Below, one piece after another: positions 1 through 5,717 of a DNA stretch of 5,717 nt. A program made the position numbers and the translations under genes. The notes below the pieces were generated by a model, which saw nothing but the letters and a program-made list of their open reading frames with translations, was not told where the DNA came from and made no database searches. The first letter of the stretch is position 1. Each line of letters starts with the position of its first letter. Source of the stretch: Pseudomonadota bacterium. GTDB taxonomy: Bacteria; Pseudomonadota; Alphaproteobacteria; Rhodospirillales; Magnetospirillaceae. Location: contig JAEZFE010000146.1 of the NCBI GenBank assembly GCA_023437865.1, positions 1-5,717 of the forward strand, in the 5' to 3' direction.

Positions 1-324
1 ATGCTGGCCGCTGAGGGAATTGAGGTCACCGTGGCCGACGCCCGCTTCGCCAAGCCGCTGGATACTAGCCTGGTGGACCAGTTGGCCCGCCATCACGAAG
101 TGCTGGTCACCGTCGAACATGGCGCGGCGGGCGGGTTCTCGGCGGCGGTGCTGACCTATCTGGCCCGCACCGGCCTGTGTCCCGCCATGGTGCCGCTCAC
201 CCTGCCAGACCGCCTAATCGAGCATGCCAGCCCCACCGAACAATTGGCCGATGCCGGGCTGTCGGCGGCGCATATCGCCCGGGCGGTGACCCAGGGCCTA
301 GCCAGGCGGCCGGGCATGGGCTAA
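1..324 (+). CDS. dxs: 1-deoxy-D-xylulose-5-phosphate synthase, C-terminal fragment (cut by window start)
   Basis: DXS condenses pyruvate and glyceraldehyde 3-phosphate to 1-deoxy-D-xylulose 5-phosphate. This is the thiamine-diphosphate-dependent first step of the MEP isoprenoid pathway, in the cytoplasm. Only 107 codons of a normally 620-650 aa protein are visible. They match the C-terminal transketolase-like domain: VADARFAKPLD at residues 11-21, VEHGAAGGF at 38-46 (the family usually has a similar acidic E-x-G-x-x-GG stretch), then LPDRLIEHASPTEQLADAGL near 68-88, followed by a helix and the TAA stop. The ATG at base 1 is most likely an internal methionine, because the reading frame is open to the window edge and starts mid-domain. 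The stop lies 36 bp before yajQ on the same strand, so the two may be cotranscribed. No damage is seen in the visible part. The family call is confident; completeness cannot be judged. Confidence 0.93.
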   Translation: MLAAEGIEVTVADARFAKPLDTSLVDQLARHHEVLVTVEHGAAGGFSAAVLTYLARTGLCPAMVPLTLPDRLIEHASPTEQLADAGLSAAHIARAVTQGLARRPGMG

Positions 325-351
325 ATCTCGGGCCAAAGCAATCACGGTTCC

Positions 352-355
352 GAGG
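352..355 (+). promoter_or_regulatory. Ribosome binding site of yajQ
   Basis: GAGG at 352-355 sits five bases before the ATG at 361 and is the only Shine-Dalgarno-like sequence in the 36 bp gap after dxs. It supports 361 as the start. No convincing separate promoter is visible in this gap. Confidence 0.5.
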
Positions 356-360
356 CCCCC

Positions 361-846
361 ATGCCATCCTTCGATATCGTCTCCAAGACCGACCTGGCCG
401 AAGTGGACAACGCACTCGCCGGCATCACCCGCGAGATCGGCACCCGCTTCGACTTCAAGGGTTCCAAGTGCTCGGTCGAGCGCAAGGAGGAGGTCATCAC
501 GGTTCTGGCCGACGACCAGGGCAAGCTGGACCAGATGCACGAATTCCTGAAGGTCTACTTCACCCGCCGCAAGGTCGATCCGCGTTGCCTGGATTTCAAG
601 ACCGTGCAGAAGGCCTCGGGCGATACCCTGCGCCAGGAAGTGGTGGTCAAGCAGGGCATCGACAAGGACGTCGCCAAGCTGCTGACCAAGGAGATCAAGG
701 ACAGCAAGATCAAGGTCCAGGTCTCGATCCAGGGCGACGAGGTGCGCGTCTCGGGCAAGAAGCGCGATGAGCTGCAGGAGGTGATCGCCCTGTGCAAGAA
801 GCTCGACGTCGAATTGCCGCTCCAGTACGTGAACTTCCGCGACTGA
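361..846 (+). CDS. yajQ: YajQ family (UPF0234) nucleotide / cyclic di-GMP-binding protein
   Basis: Small cytoplasmic protein of 161 aa, the usual family length. It opens with the family hallmark MPSFDIVSKTD and EVDNA, then TRFDFKGS near residues 29-36. The second half carries KQGIDKDVAKLLTKEIKD (about 98-115), IQGDEVRVSGKKRDELQ (about 123-139) and the typical ending around LPLQYVNFRD. Known structures of the family show two ferredoxin-like alpha/beta domains. Members in Xanthomonas and Pseudomonas have been reported to bind cyclic di-GMP and influence gene expression and virulence; older work described tRNA or nucleotide binding. The exact role here is therefore not settled. The start is supported by GAGG five bases upstream. 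It lies between dxs and the efflux operon, and a strong inverted repeat 13 bp after its stop suggests that its transcript ends there. Confidence 0.95.
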   Translation: MPSFDIVSKTDLAEVDNALAGITREIGTRFDFKGSKCSVERKEEVITVLADDQGKLDQMHEFLKVYFTRRKVDPRCLDFKTVQKASGDTLRQEVVVKQGIDKDVAKLLTKEIKDSKIKVQVSIQGDEVRVSGKKRDELQEVIALCKKLDVELPLQYVNFRD

Positions 847-859
847 TCCCCGCCCTTGC

Positions 860-885
860 CATGGCCGGGCGGCGCCCCGGCCATG
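860..885 (+). terminator. Perfect 10-bp inverted repeat behind yajQ, possible transcription terminator
   Basis: The left arm CATGGCCGGG (860-869) and right arm CCCGGCCATG (876-885) are exact reverse complements separated by a six-base loop (870-875). The hairpin begins 13 bases after the yajQ stop, where a terminator is expected. No T-run follows on the plus strand (the next bases are CGCACTACATTCCG), so it does not meet the classic intrinsic-terminator rule. It could be a U-less terminator, an mRNA 3' stabilising stem, or a dyad operator for the downstream pump operon. The stem is certain from the sequence; its function is inferred. Confidence 0.5.
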
Positions 886-892
886 CGCACTA

Positions 893-910
893 CATTCCGT
901 TACCATTCCG
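893..910 (+). promoter_or_regulatory. 11-bp-phased direct repeat, candidate activator or response-regulator site
   Basis: CATTCCG occurs at 893-899 and again, identical, at 904-910. The 7-bp units are separated by 4 bp, giving a period of 11 bp, about one helical turn. This is the geometry known for OmpR/PhoB-family tandem sites, although the bases do not match a specific box I recognise. It lies 40 bp before the adaptor start and directly upstream of the weak -35-like box, where an activator would bind. Two copies of seven bases could still be chance. Confidence 0.25.
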
Positions 911-913
911 CTG

Positions 914-942
914 TCGACTGGCACGCACCCGCCCGCCAATAT
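914..942 (+). promoter_or_regulatory. Weak sigma70-like promoter candidate for the efflux operon
   Basis: TCGACT (914-919, four of six matches to TTGACA) and CAATAT (937-942, three of six matches to TATAAT) are separated by exactly 17 bp in the only non-coding stretch before the pump genes. If used, transcription would start within a few bases of the adaptor ATG at 950 and give a leaderless or nearly leaderless mRNA. The boxes are poor, and other sigma factors or an upstream promoter cannot be excluded. Confidence 0.18.
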
Positions 943-949
943 CCGGGGC

Positions 950-2125
950 ATGCATGCCTCTCATCGACGCCCACGCCATCTTCGGCTGATCCTTCCCGCC
1001 GCCCTGATCCTGGTGCTGCTTGCCGGCGCCGGAACGTGGTGGTTTCTGCAATCGCGCGCCGCCGATCAATCCAAATGGGTGACGGCCAAGGCGCAGAGCG
1101 CCGATATCGAGGACACCACCACCGCGCTGGGCACCTTGCAGCCCCTGAACTACGTGGATGTCGGCACCCAGGTGTCGGGCCAGCTCCGGCGCATCTTCGT
1201 CAATGTGGGCGACCAGGTGACCGAGGGCCAGCCGCTGGCCGAGATCGACCCTACCGTCTATGGCGCCAAGGTGTCCGCCGGACAGGCGCAGATCGAAAGC
1301 TTGAAGGCGCAGTTGGCCGAGAAACAGGCGGCGCAATCCCTGGCCGACGAGCAATTCGCCCGCCAGCAGCGCATGCTGGCCGCCAACGCCACCAGCCAGG
1401 ATGCGTTCCAGAGCGCCCGGACCGGCGCCAAGGCCGCCGCCGCCCAGGTGGCGCAGCTGCGCGCCCAGATCGCCCAGATCGAATCGACGCTGAAGGGCGA
1501 CATGGCCAATCTGGGCTATACCAAGATCTACGCGCCCATGGCCGGCACGGTGGTCAGCCAGACCGCGCGCCAAGGCCAGACCGTGGTGGCGAGCCAGCAG
1601 GCCCCCATCATCGTGCGCATCGCCGATCTGTCCACCATGACCGTGCAGACCCAGGTGTCGGAAGCCGACATCGTCAAGCTGAAGCTGGGCCAGCCGGTCT
1701 ATTTCACCACGCTGGGCCAACCCGAGCGCAAGCGCGTCTCGACGCTGCGCCAGATCCTGCCGACGCCCGAAGTCCTCAACAACGTGGTGCTGTACAACGC
1801 CCTGTTCGACGTCCCGAATCCGGACGGCGATCTCGGCATCCAGATGTCAGCCCAGGTGTTCTTCGTCCACGCCTCGGCCAAGGACGCGGTGGTGGTGCCG
1901 GTTTCGGCCCTGGCCCAGGCCAAGCGCAAGGACACCGTGCTGGTGATGGCCGATGGCAAGCCCGAACCGCGCCAGGTGACGGTGGGCGTGCGCAACCGGG
2001 TCCAGGCGCAGATCGTTTCGGGCCTTTCCCCCGGCGACGAGGTGGTGGTCGGCCTGCGTACCGCCGAAGCCAAGAAGGCCGGCGGCGGCAACCAGCCTCC
2101 GGGCGCCATGCGGCCGCCGCGATGA
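950..2125 (+). CDS. macA: MacA-type periplasmic adaptor (membrane fusion protein) of an ABC efflux pump
   Basis: This adaptor links the inner-membrane MacB pump to an outer-membrane channel across the periplasm. It is 391 aa, slightly longer than E. coli MacA (about 371). The N-terminus is a basic stretch (HRRPRHLR) and one hydrophobic helix at about 13-33, an uncleaved membrane anchor as in MacA. Next come the first lipoyl half (GTQVSGQL around 72-79, [10 protein letters not shown]), a long Ala/Gln/Lys-rich alpha-helical hairpin (about 103-180), the second lipoyl half (YAPMAGTVV, 194-202), a beta-barrel with [15 protein letters not shown] and LPTPE, and a membrane-proximal domain ending in a Gly/Pro-rich tail. 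SQQAP has Gln216 where E. coli MacA has its reported gating Gln209. The hairpin tip reads [12 protein letters not shown] (138-149), giving R, M and S where E. coli has R, L and S. The first ATG after the intergenic gap is used; no strong Shine-Dalgarno is seen. Its stop overlaps the next start. Confidence 0.93.
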   Translation: MHASHRRPRHLRLILPAALILVLLAGAGTWWFLQSRAADQSKWVTAKAQSADIEDTTTALGTLQPLNYVDVGTQVSGQLRRIFVNVGDQVTEGQPLAEIDPTVYGAKVSAGQAQIESLKAQLAEKQAAQSLADEQFARQQRMLAANATSQDAFQSARTGAKAAAAQVAQLRAQIAQIESTLKGDMANLGYTKIYAPMAGTVVSQTARQGQTVVASQQAPIIVRIADLSTMTVQTQVSEADIVKLKLGQPVYFTTLGQPERKRVSTLRQILPTPEVLNNVVLYNALFDVPNPDGDLGIQMSAQVFFVHASAKDAVVVPVSALAQAKRKDTVLVMADGKPEPRQVTVGVRNRVQAQIVSGLSPGDEVVVGLRTAEAKKAGGGNQPPGAMRPPR

Positions 2126-4083
2126 GCACGCTGTCCCACGTCAAGGCCGGCGACCCGCTGATCGTGCTGGACCGGGTCACCAAGACCTACCGCACCGGCG
2201 CCCTGGAAGTGGAGGTTCTGCACGGGGTCAGCCTGACCATCCGCCGGGGCGAGTTCGTCGCCATCATGGGCGCCTCGGGGTCGGGCAAGACCACGCTGAT
2301 GAACCTGATCGGCTGCCTGGACCGGCCCACCGGCGGGCGCTACCTGTTCGGCGGCAAGGACGTCTCGGAGTTCGACCGCGACCAATTGGCCCTGCTGCGC
2401 CGCGACGCCTTCGGCTTCGTGTTCCAGCAATACAATTTGCTGCCCAGCGCCAGCGCCATGGAGAACGTGGAGATTCCGGCCATCTATGCCGGCGTCCCCA
2501 AGCATCTGCGCGACGGCCGCGCCGCCGAGATCCTGTCGGGCCTGGGCCTGGCCGAACGCCTGGACCACCGCCCCAGCCAGCTATCGGGCGGACAGCAGCA
2601 GCGCGTGTCCATCGCGCGGGCGCTGATGAACGGCGGCGCCATCATCCTGGCCGACGAGCCCACCGGCGCGCTGGACAGCAAGTCTGGGCGCGAAGTCATG
2701 GCGCTTCTGCACCAGCTCAACGCCCAGGGCCACACCGTGGTGCTGATCACCCACGATTCCAACGTGGCCGCCCAGGCGGGACGGGTGATCACCATCGCCG
2801 ACGGCCTGATCACCTCGGACACCGGCACCGCCGAGCTGCCACCCGCCATTCCGCCCGTGCCACCGCTGGCGCGCGATGCCAGCAAGCTCACCGACGTGGC
2901 CGAGGCGGTGAAGATGGCGCTGCGCTCGTTGCGCGCCAATCTGTTCCGCACCATCCTGACCCTGCTGGGCATCGTCATCGGCGTCGGCTCGGTGGTCTCC
3001 ATGCTGGCGCTGGGCGACGGCGCCAAGGAGGAAGTGCTGAGCCGCATCCAGGCCATGGGCACCAACCTTTTGCTGGTACGCCCCGGTGCCCCCAACATGC
3101 GCGGGCCCGAAGCCGGCACGGTGGCGACGCTGACCCCCGAGGATGCCGAGGAAATCGCGCGCCTGCCCAACGTCACCGTGGCGGTGCCCGAATTGGGCGG
3201 ATCGGTCACCATCCGCTACGGCAATGCCGATTACCAAACCTCGGTCACCGCCACGTCCGGGGACTATCCGGTGGCGCGTTCCTGGCCCATGAACAGCGGC
3301 GTGTTCTTCGGGGCCGAGGAGGTCAAGAGCTACGTGCCGGTGGTGGTGCTGGGCCAGACCGTGGTGGACAACCTGTTCAAGAATGGCCAGGACCCCATCG
3401 GCGCCTATGTGCTAATCAAGAACGTGCCGTTCCAGGTCGTCGGCGTGCTGGCGCGCAAGGGCGCCTCGCCGTTCGGCAGCGATCTCGACGACGCCACCTT
3501 CGTGCCGCTGTCCACCGGCTCGCTGCGCCTGTTCGGCCAGCGCTACCTGCGCAACGTCACGGTACAGGTGGAGGATTTGGCCGCCATCGACGAGACCCAG
3601 CAGCAGATTTCCGAGCTTCTGAAGGCCCGCCATCGCACCAACGATTTCCAGATCCGCAACACCGCGTCGATCATGGAAGCCGCCACCGAGACCCAGAACA
3701 CCATGACCGTGCTGCTGGGCTCCATCGCCGCCATCTCGCTGCTGGTCGGCGGCATTGGGGTCATGAACATCATGCTGGTCAGCGTCACCGAGCGCACCCG
3801 CGAGATCGGCATCCGCATGGCGACCGGGGCGCGCCGGGCCAACATCTTGCTGCAATTCATCACCGAGGCCCTGGTGGTGTGCGCCATCGGCGGCGTGCTC
3901 GGCGTGCTCGGCGGATTGGCGACAGCCCTGGCGGCACGCGAACTGGGATCGTCGGTGGTGTTCTCGGCCCCGCCGGTGATCCTGGCCTTCGGCTGCGCCT
4001 TCGCCACCGGTCTGGTGTTCGGCTACATGCCGGCCCGCAAGGCGGCCAATCTCGACCCTGTGGCGGCCCTGTCCGCGGAGTAA
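2122..4083 (+). CDS. macB: MacB-type ABC transporter, fused ATPase and FtsX-like permease
   Basis: ATP-driven inner-membrane component that powers export from the periplasm through the adaptor and outer-membrane channel. It is 653 aa (E. coli MacB about 648). The N-terminal ATPase has Walker [10 protein letters not shown] (50-58), Q-loop Gln102/103, signature LSGGQQQR (154-161), Walker B IILADE (174-179) and switch His211, so it looks catalytically intact. A Pro-rich linker (about 239-249) leads to TM1 (about 274-296), a large periplasmic domain (about 297-525) and three C-terminal membrane segments (about 529-553, 578-607, 619-641). The FtsX-domain signature ERTREIGIR is at 557-565. The start is set by the ATGA overlap with the adaptor stop and by the domain boundary; the frame is open far upstream, but that part only shadows macA. 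No Shine-Dalgarno precedes it, so translation is probably coupled. The substrate is unknown; relatives export macrolides, lipopeptides or siderophores. Confidence 0.96.
   Translation: MSTLSHVKAGDPLIVLDRVTKTYRTGALEVEVLHGVSLTIRRGEFVAIMGASGSGKTTLMNLIGCLDRPTGGRYLFGGKDVSEFDRDQLALLRRDAFGFVFQQYNLLPSASAMENVEIPAIYAGVPKHLRDGRAAEILSGLGLAERLDHRPSQLSGGQQQRVSIARALMNGGAIILADEPTGALDSKSGREVMALLHQLNAQGHTVVLITHDSNVAAQAGRVITIADGLITSDTGTAELPPAIPPVPPLARDASKLTDVAEAVKMALRSLRANLFRTILTLLGIVIGVGSVVSMLALGDGAKEEVLSRIQAMGTNLLLVRPGAPNMRGPEAGTVATLTPEDAEEIARLPNVTVAVPELGGSVTIRYGNADYQTSVTATSGDYPVARSWPMNSGVFFGAEEVKSYVPVVVLGQTVVDNLFKNGQDPIGAYVLIKNVPFQVVGVLARKGASPFGSDLDDATFVPLSTGSLRLFGQRYLRNVTVQVEDLAAIDETQQQISELLKARHRTNDFQIRNTASIMEAATETQNTMTVLLGSIAAISLLVGGIGVMNIMLVSVTERTREIGIRMATGARRANILLQFITEALVVCAIGGVLGVLGGLATALAARELGSSVVFSAPPVILAFGCAFATGLVFGYMPARKAANLDPVAALSAE
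4077..4080 (+). promoter_or_regulatory. Ribosome binding site that decides the outer-membrane factor start
   Basis: GGAG at 4077-4080, inside the last codons of macB, lies five bases before ATG 4086 but only two bases before ATG 4083. The spacing favours 4086 as the true start of the outer-membrane factor. Its position within the macB end also fits coupled translation. Confidence 0.5.
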
Positions 4084-4085
4084 TG

Positions 4086-5471
4086 ATGCGCCTTCTGCCC
4101 CTCGCCCTCGCGCTCGCCCTTACCGCCTGCTCTCAGGTGCCCGAGCTTACCAAGCCCGAGACCGCCCTGCCCGAATCCTACGGCAACGGCCAGGGCACCG
4201 AACTGACCGCCCCGGCAGCGTGGTGGAACCTGTACGGCAGCGACGAACTGAACGCCCTGGAGGAAGCGGCCCTGGCCGCCAACCACGACCTCAAGGCCGC
4301 CATCGCCCGCATCGAGCAGGCCCAGGCCAGCCTGAAGGTGGCCGGCGCCCCATTGCTGCCGAGCCTCACCGCCGCCGGCACCGGCACCAGCAAGATGAGC
4401 CACGGCACCACCGCGTCGAGCAGCCTGCGCTCGGTCGAGACCGGCGCCCAGGTCAACCGCTCGTATCAGGCATCGGTGTCGGCATCGTACGAAGTGGATT
4501 TCTGGGGCAAGACGCGGGCCGGCATCCAATCGGCGGAAGCCTCGCTGGCGGCCAGCAGGTTTGACCGCGACACGGTGGCGCTGACGCTGACCGCCAACGT
4601 CGCTTCCACCTGGTTTCAGGCCGTGGCGCTAAGCGACCGGGTGGCGGTGGCGCGGCGCAATCTGGAGCTCGCACGCCAGACCCTGGACTTGGCAGAGAAG
4701 AAGGCGGCCTTCGGCCAGACCTCGGCGCTGGAGGCCGCGCAGCAGCGCAGCACTGTCGCCCAGATCGAGGCGCAATTGCCGGCCCTGGAGCTTCAGCGCC
4801 AACAGGCGGTGGACGCGCTCGCCATCCTGACCGCGCGCCCGCCTTCGGCACTGGTGCTGGACAAGGCATCGCTGACCGGGCTGCCGGCGCCGGTGGTCAA
4901 GGCCGGCCTGCCCTCGGACCTGCTGCGCCGCCGCCCCGACGTGGCCCGCGCCGAGGCCAATCTGGAGGCCGCCAATGCCAATATCGGCGTGGCCCGCGCC
5001 CAATTGTTCCCGACGGTGACGCTGACCGCCGACAGCGGGCTGATCAACCCCTATCTGATCTCGCTGGCCGACGCCCATCACAGCTTCTGGTCGCTGGGCA
5101 CCAGCATCGCCGCCACCCTGTTCGACAACGGTAAGCTGCGCGGCAATGTGGAGCTGAACGAGGCGAAACTGCGCGAGACGGCGGCAACCTACCAATCCAC
5201 CGTGCTGACCGCGCTGAAGGAAGTGGAAGACCAATTGGCCGCCGTCCATTACCTGGCGCGCCAGGAGGACGCGCAGACCCAGGCCGTCACCCATGCCCGC
5301 GAGGCCCAGCGCCTGTCGGACGTGCGCTACCGCGAGGGCGCGGTGGATTATCTGACCGTGCTGGAAGCCCAGCGCACCCTGCTGTCGACCGAGGACAATG
5401 CGGTGCAGGTCCGGCTGGCCCGGCTGAACGCCTCGGTCGGATTGGTGAAGGCGCTGGGCGGCGGGCAGTAA
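4086..5471 (+). CDS. NodT-family outer-membrane factor lipoprotein (TolC/OprM-like efflux channel)
   Basis: Outer-membrane exit duct of the pump; the family forms trimeric beta-barrel and alpha-helical tunnels docked to an adaptor. The protein is 461 aa, normal for the family. It begins with a short lipoprotein signal (MRLLPLALALALTAC) with lipobox LTAC and Cys15 as the lipidation site. Ser at +2 favours outer-membrane sorting. Two homologous halves are visible. The first has AWWNLYG (about 44-50), LNALEEAALAANHDLKAA and YEVDFWG (135-141). The second has the signature LPSDLLRRRPDVARAEANL from about 275, then ARAQLFPTVTLTADSG. Long amphipathic helices (for example 200-260 and 370-450) form the periplasmic barrel. 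ATG 4083 is also in frame and would add one Met; 4086 is preferred because GGAG lies five bases upstream. It follows macB directly, so it is the likely dedicated partner and the pump need not borrow a shared TolC. No damage is seen. Confidence 0.94.
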   Translation: MRLLPLALALALTACSQVPELTKPETALPESYGNGQGTELTAPAAWWNLYGSDELNALEEAALAANHDLKAAIARIEQAQASLKVAGAPLLPSLTAAGTGTSKMSHGTTASSSLRSVETGAQVNRSYQASVSASYEVDFWGKTRAGIQSAEASLAASRFDRDTVALTLTANVASTWFQAVALSDRVAVARRNLELARQTLDLAEKKAAFGQTSALEAAQQRSTVAQIEAQLPALELQRQQAVDALAILTARPPSALVLDKASLTGLPAPVVKAGLPSDLLRRRPDVARAEANLEAANANIGVARAQLFPTVTLTADSGLINPYLISLADAHHSFWSLGTSIAATLFDNGKLRGNVELNEAKLRETAATYQSTVLTALKEVEDQLAAVHYLARQEDAQTQAVTHAREAQRLSDVRYREGAVDYLTVLEAQRTLLSTEDNAVQVRLARLNASVGLVKALGGGQ

Positions 5472-5493
5472 ACCTGCGCGGCGCGGTCGTCGC

Positions 5494-5717
5494 CTATCCC
5501 AGCAATGCCTTGGCCGCCTTGACCGCCGCCTCGAAATCCGGGGATACCGGGTAGGCGCCGGCGGTCAGCATCAGATTGTCGGTGAGGCCGAAATCCTCGA
5601 CCACCATGCCGTGCTGGCGGCACCACGTGCGGCCCTGCTCGTCGGCATCGGCAGGGACGCGCGACAGGTAGTCACCCGCTTCCTCGCTCCAGGCGAAAAC
5701 CGGCTTATCCAGGGCTT
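5494..5717 (-). CDS. Probable nucleoside 2-deoxyribosyltransferase, C-terminal fragment (cut by window end)
   Basis: On the minus strand an open frame of 73 codons runs in from the right edge and ends at TAG (5494-5496). It has no start in the window. It reads ALDKPVFAWSEEAGDYLSRV, then HGMVVEDFGLTDNLML (residues 35-50 of the fragment) and ends in a short Ala/Lys-rich helix and LLG. The (A)LGKPVF-like strand followed by VEDFGLxDNLM is, from memory, typical of the C-terminal part of the nucleoside 2-deoxyribosyltransferase family (PF05014). These enzymes move or hydrolyse the deoxyribose of nucleosides in purine and pyrimidine salvage. The catalytic Glu and substrate-binding N-terminal half lie outside the window, so activity cannot be judged. 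The gene is convergent with the efflux operon, with 22 bp between the stops, and is probably unrelated to it. A general Rossmann-like nucleotide-handling protein is the main alternative. Confidence 0.75.
   Translation of the reverse strand, partial: ALDKPVFAWSEEAGDYLSRVPADADEQGRTWCRQHGMVVEDFGLTDNLMLTAGAYPVSPDFEAAVKAAKALLG

Noticed and set aside
913..918. GTCGAC palindrome
   Set aside because: A six-base palindrome alone is expected by chance; it only overlaps the weak -35-like box.
856..2121. Long open frame in frame with macB, extending more than 400 codons upstream of its start
   Set aside because: It overlaps the well-supported adaptor gene in another frame, and its translation is Arg/Pro/Gly-rich with no domain. 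It is a by-product of high GC; MacB homology starts right after 2122.
1699..3237. Several 200-290 codon minus-strand open frames opposite macA and macB
   Set aside because: They are His/Gln/Gly/Ala-rich antisense shadows of GC-rich coding sequence with no recognisable motifs or start signals, and the plus strand has clear conserved proteins throughout.
3879..4082. Upstream extension of the outer-membrane factor into macB
   Set aside because: It would bury the lipoprotein signal peptide and lipobox (Cys at 4128-4130) inside the protein, and the added residues are Arg-rich shadow sequence of macB.
5478..5493. Short inverted repeat (GCGGCG / CGTCGC, 4-base loop) between the convergent stops, possible bidirectional terminator
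   Set aside because: There are only six pairs including one G-U, with no T-run on the plus strand and only TTTA on the minus strand. Such stems are frequent by chance in DNA this GC-rich.
5348..5626. Minus-strand 92-codon open frame across the convergent junction
   Set aside because: It overlaps the 3' end of the channel gene and runs in a different frame from the deoxyribosyltransferase-like fragment, which has real family motifs.

Overview
This 5.7 kb window is GC-rich (roughly two-thirds G+C by eye), gene-dense DNA, probably from an alphaproteobacterium. The codon usage, the dxs-yajQ pairing and the protein styles would fit a Rhodospirillales member such as Magnetospirillum, but that placement is inference from general resemblance, not a database match.

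Layout. Bases 1-324 hold the C-terminal end of dxs (1-deoxy-D-xylulose-5-phosphate synthase, isoprenoid precursor pathway), cut by the window edge. After 36 bp comes yajQ (361-846), a small YajQ/UPF0234 protein of a family reported to bind nucleotides or cyclic di-GMP. A 103 bp intergenic region (847-949) follows. It holds a perfect 10-bp-stem hairpin just behind yajQ, an 11-bp-phased direct repeat (CATTCCG twice), a weak promoter-like pair of boxes, and a palindrome over the next start codon.

The main content is a tight three-gene operon (950-5471) encoding a complete tripartite ABC efflux pump of the MacA-MacB-TolC type. It consists of a periplasmic adaptor anchored by an N-terminal helix (macA-like), a MacB-type ABC transporter with fused ATPase and FtsX-like membrane domain, and a NodT-family outer-membrane factor lipoprotein. 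The first junction is an ATGA overlap. At the second, the TAA stop is immediately followed by, or shares a base with, an ATG. Translation is therefore probably coupled and the three parts made together. The cargo cannot be read from the sequence; relatives export macrolides, lipopeptides, siderophores or other small molecules, and no biosynthetic or regulatory gene is visible alongside.

The right edge (5494-5717) carries, on the minus strand and convergent to the pump operon, the C-terminal end of a probable nucleoside 2-deoxyribosyltransferase. It has no start codon in the window. Only 22 bp separate the two convergent stops.

I see no mobile element, CRISPR array, tRNA or rRNA, and no clear undescribed system. 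The points most worth a second look are the control region before the adaptor gene and a strong local codon-context effect (CAA instead of CAG before T, including CAA-TTG for Gln-Leu).
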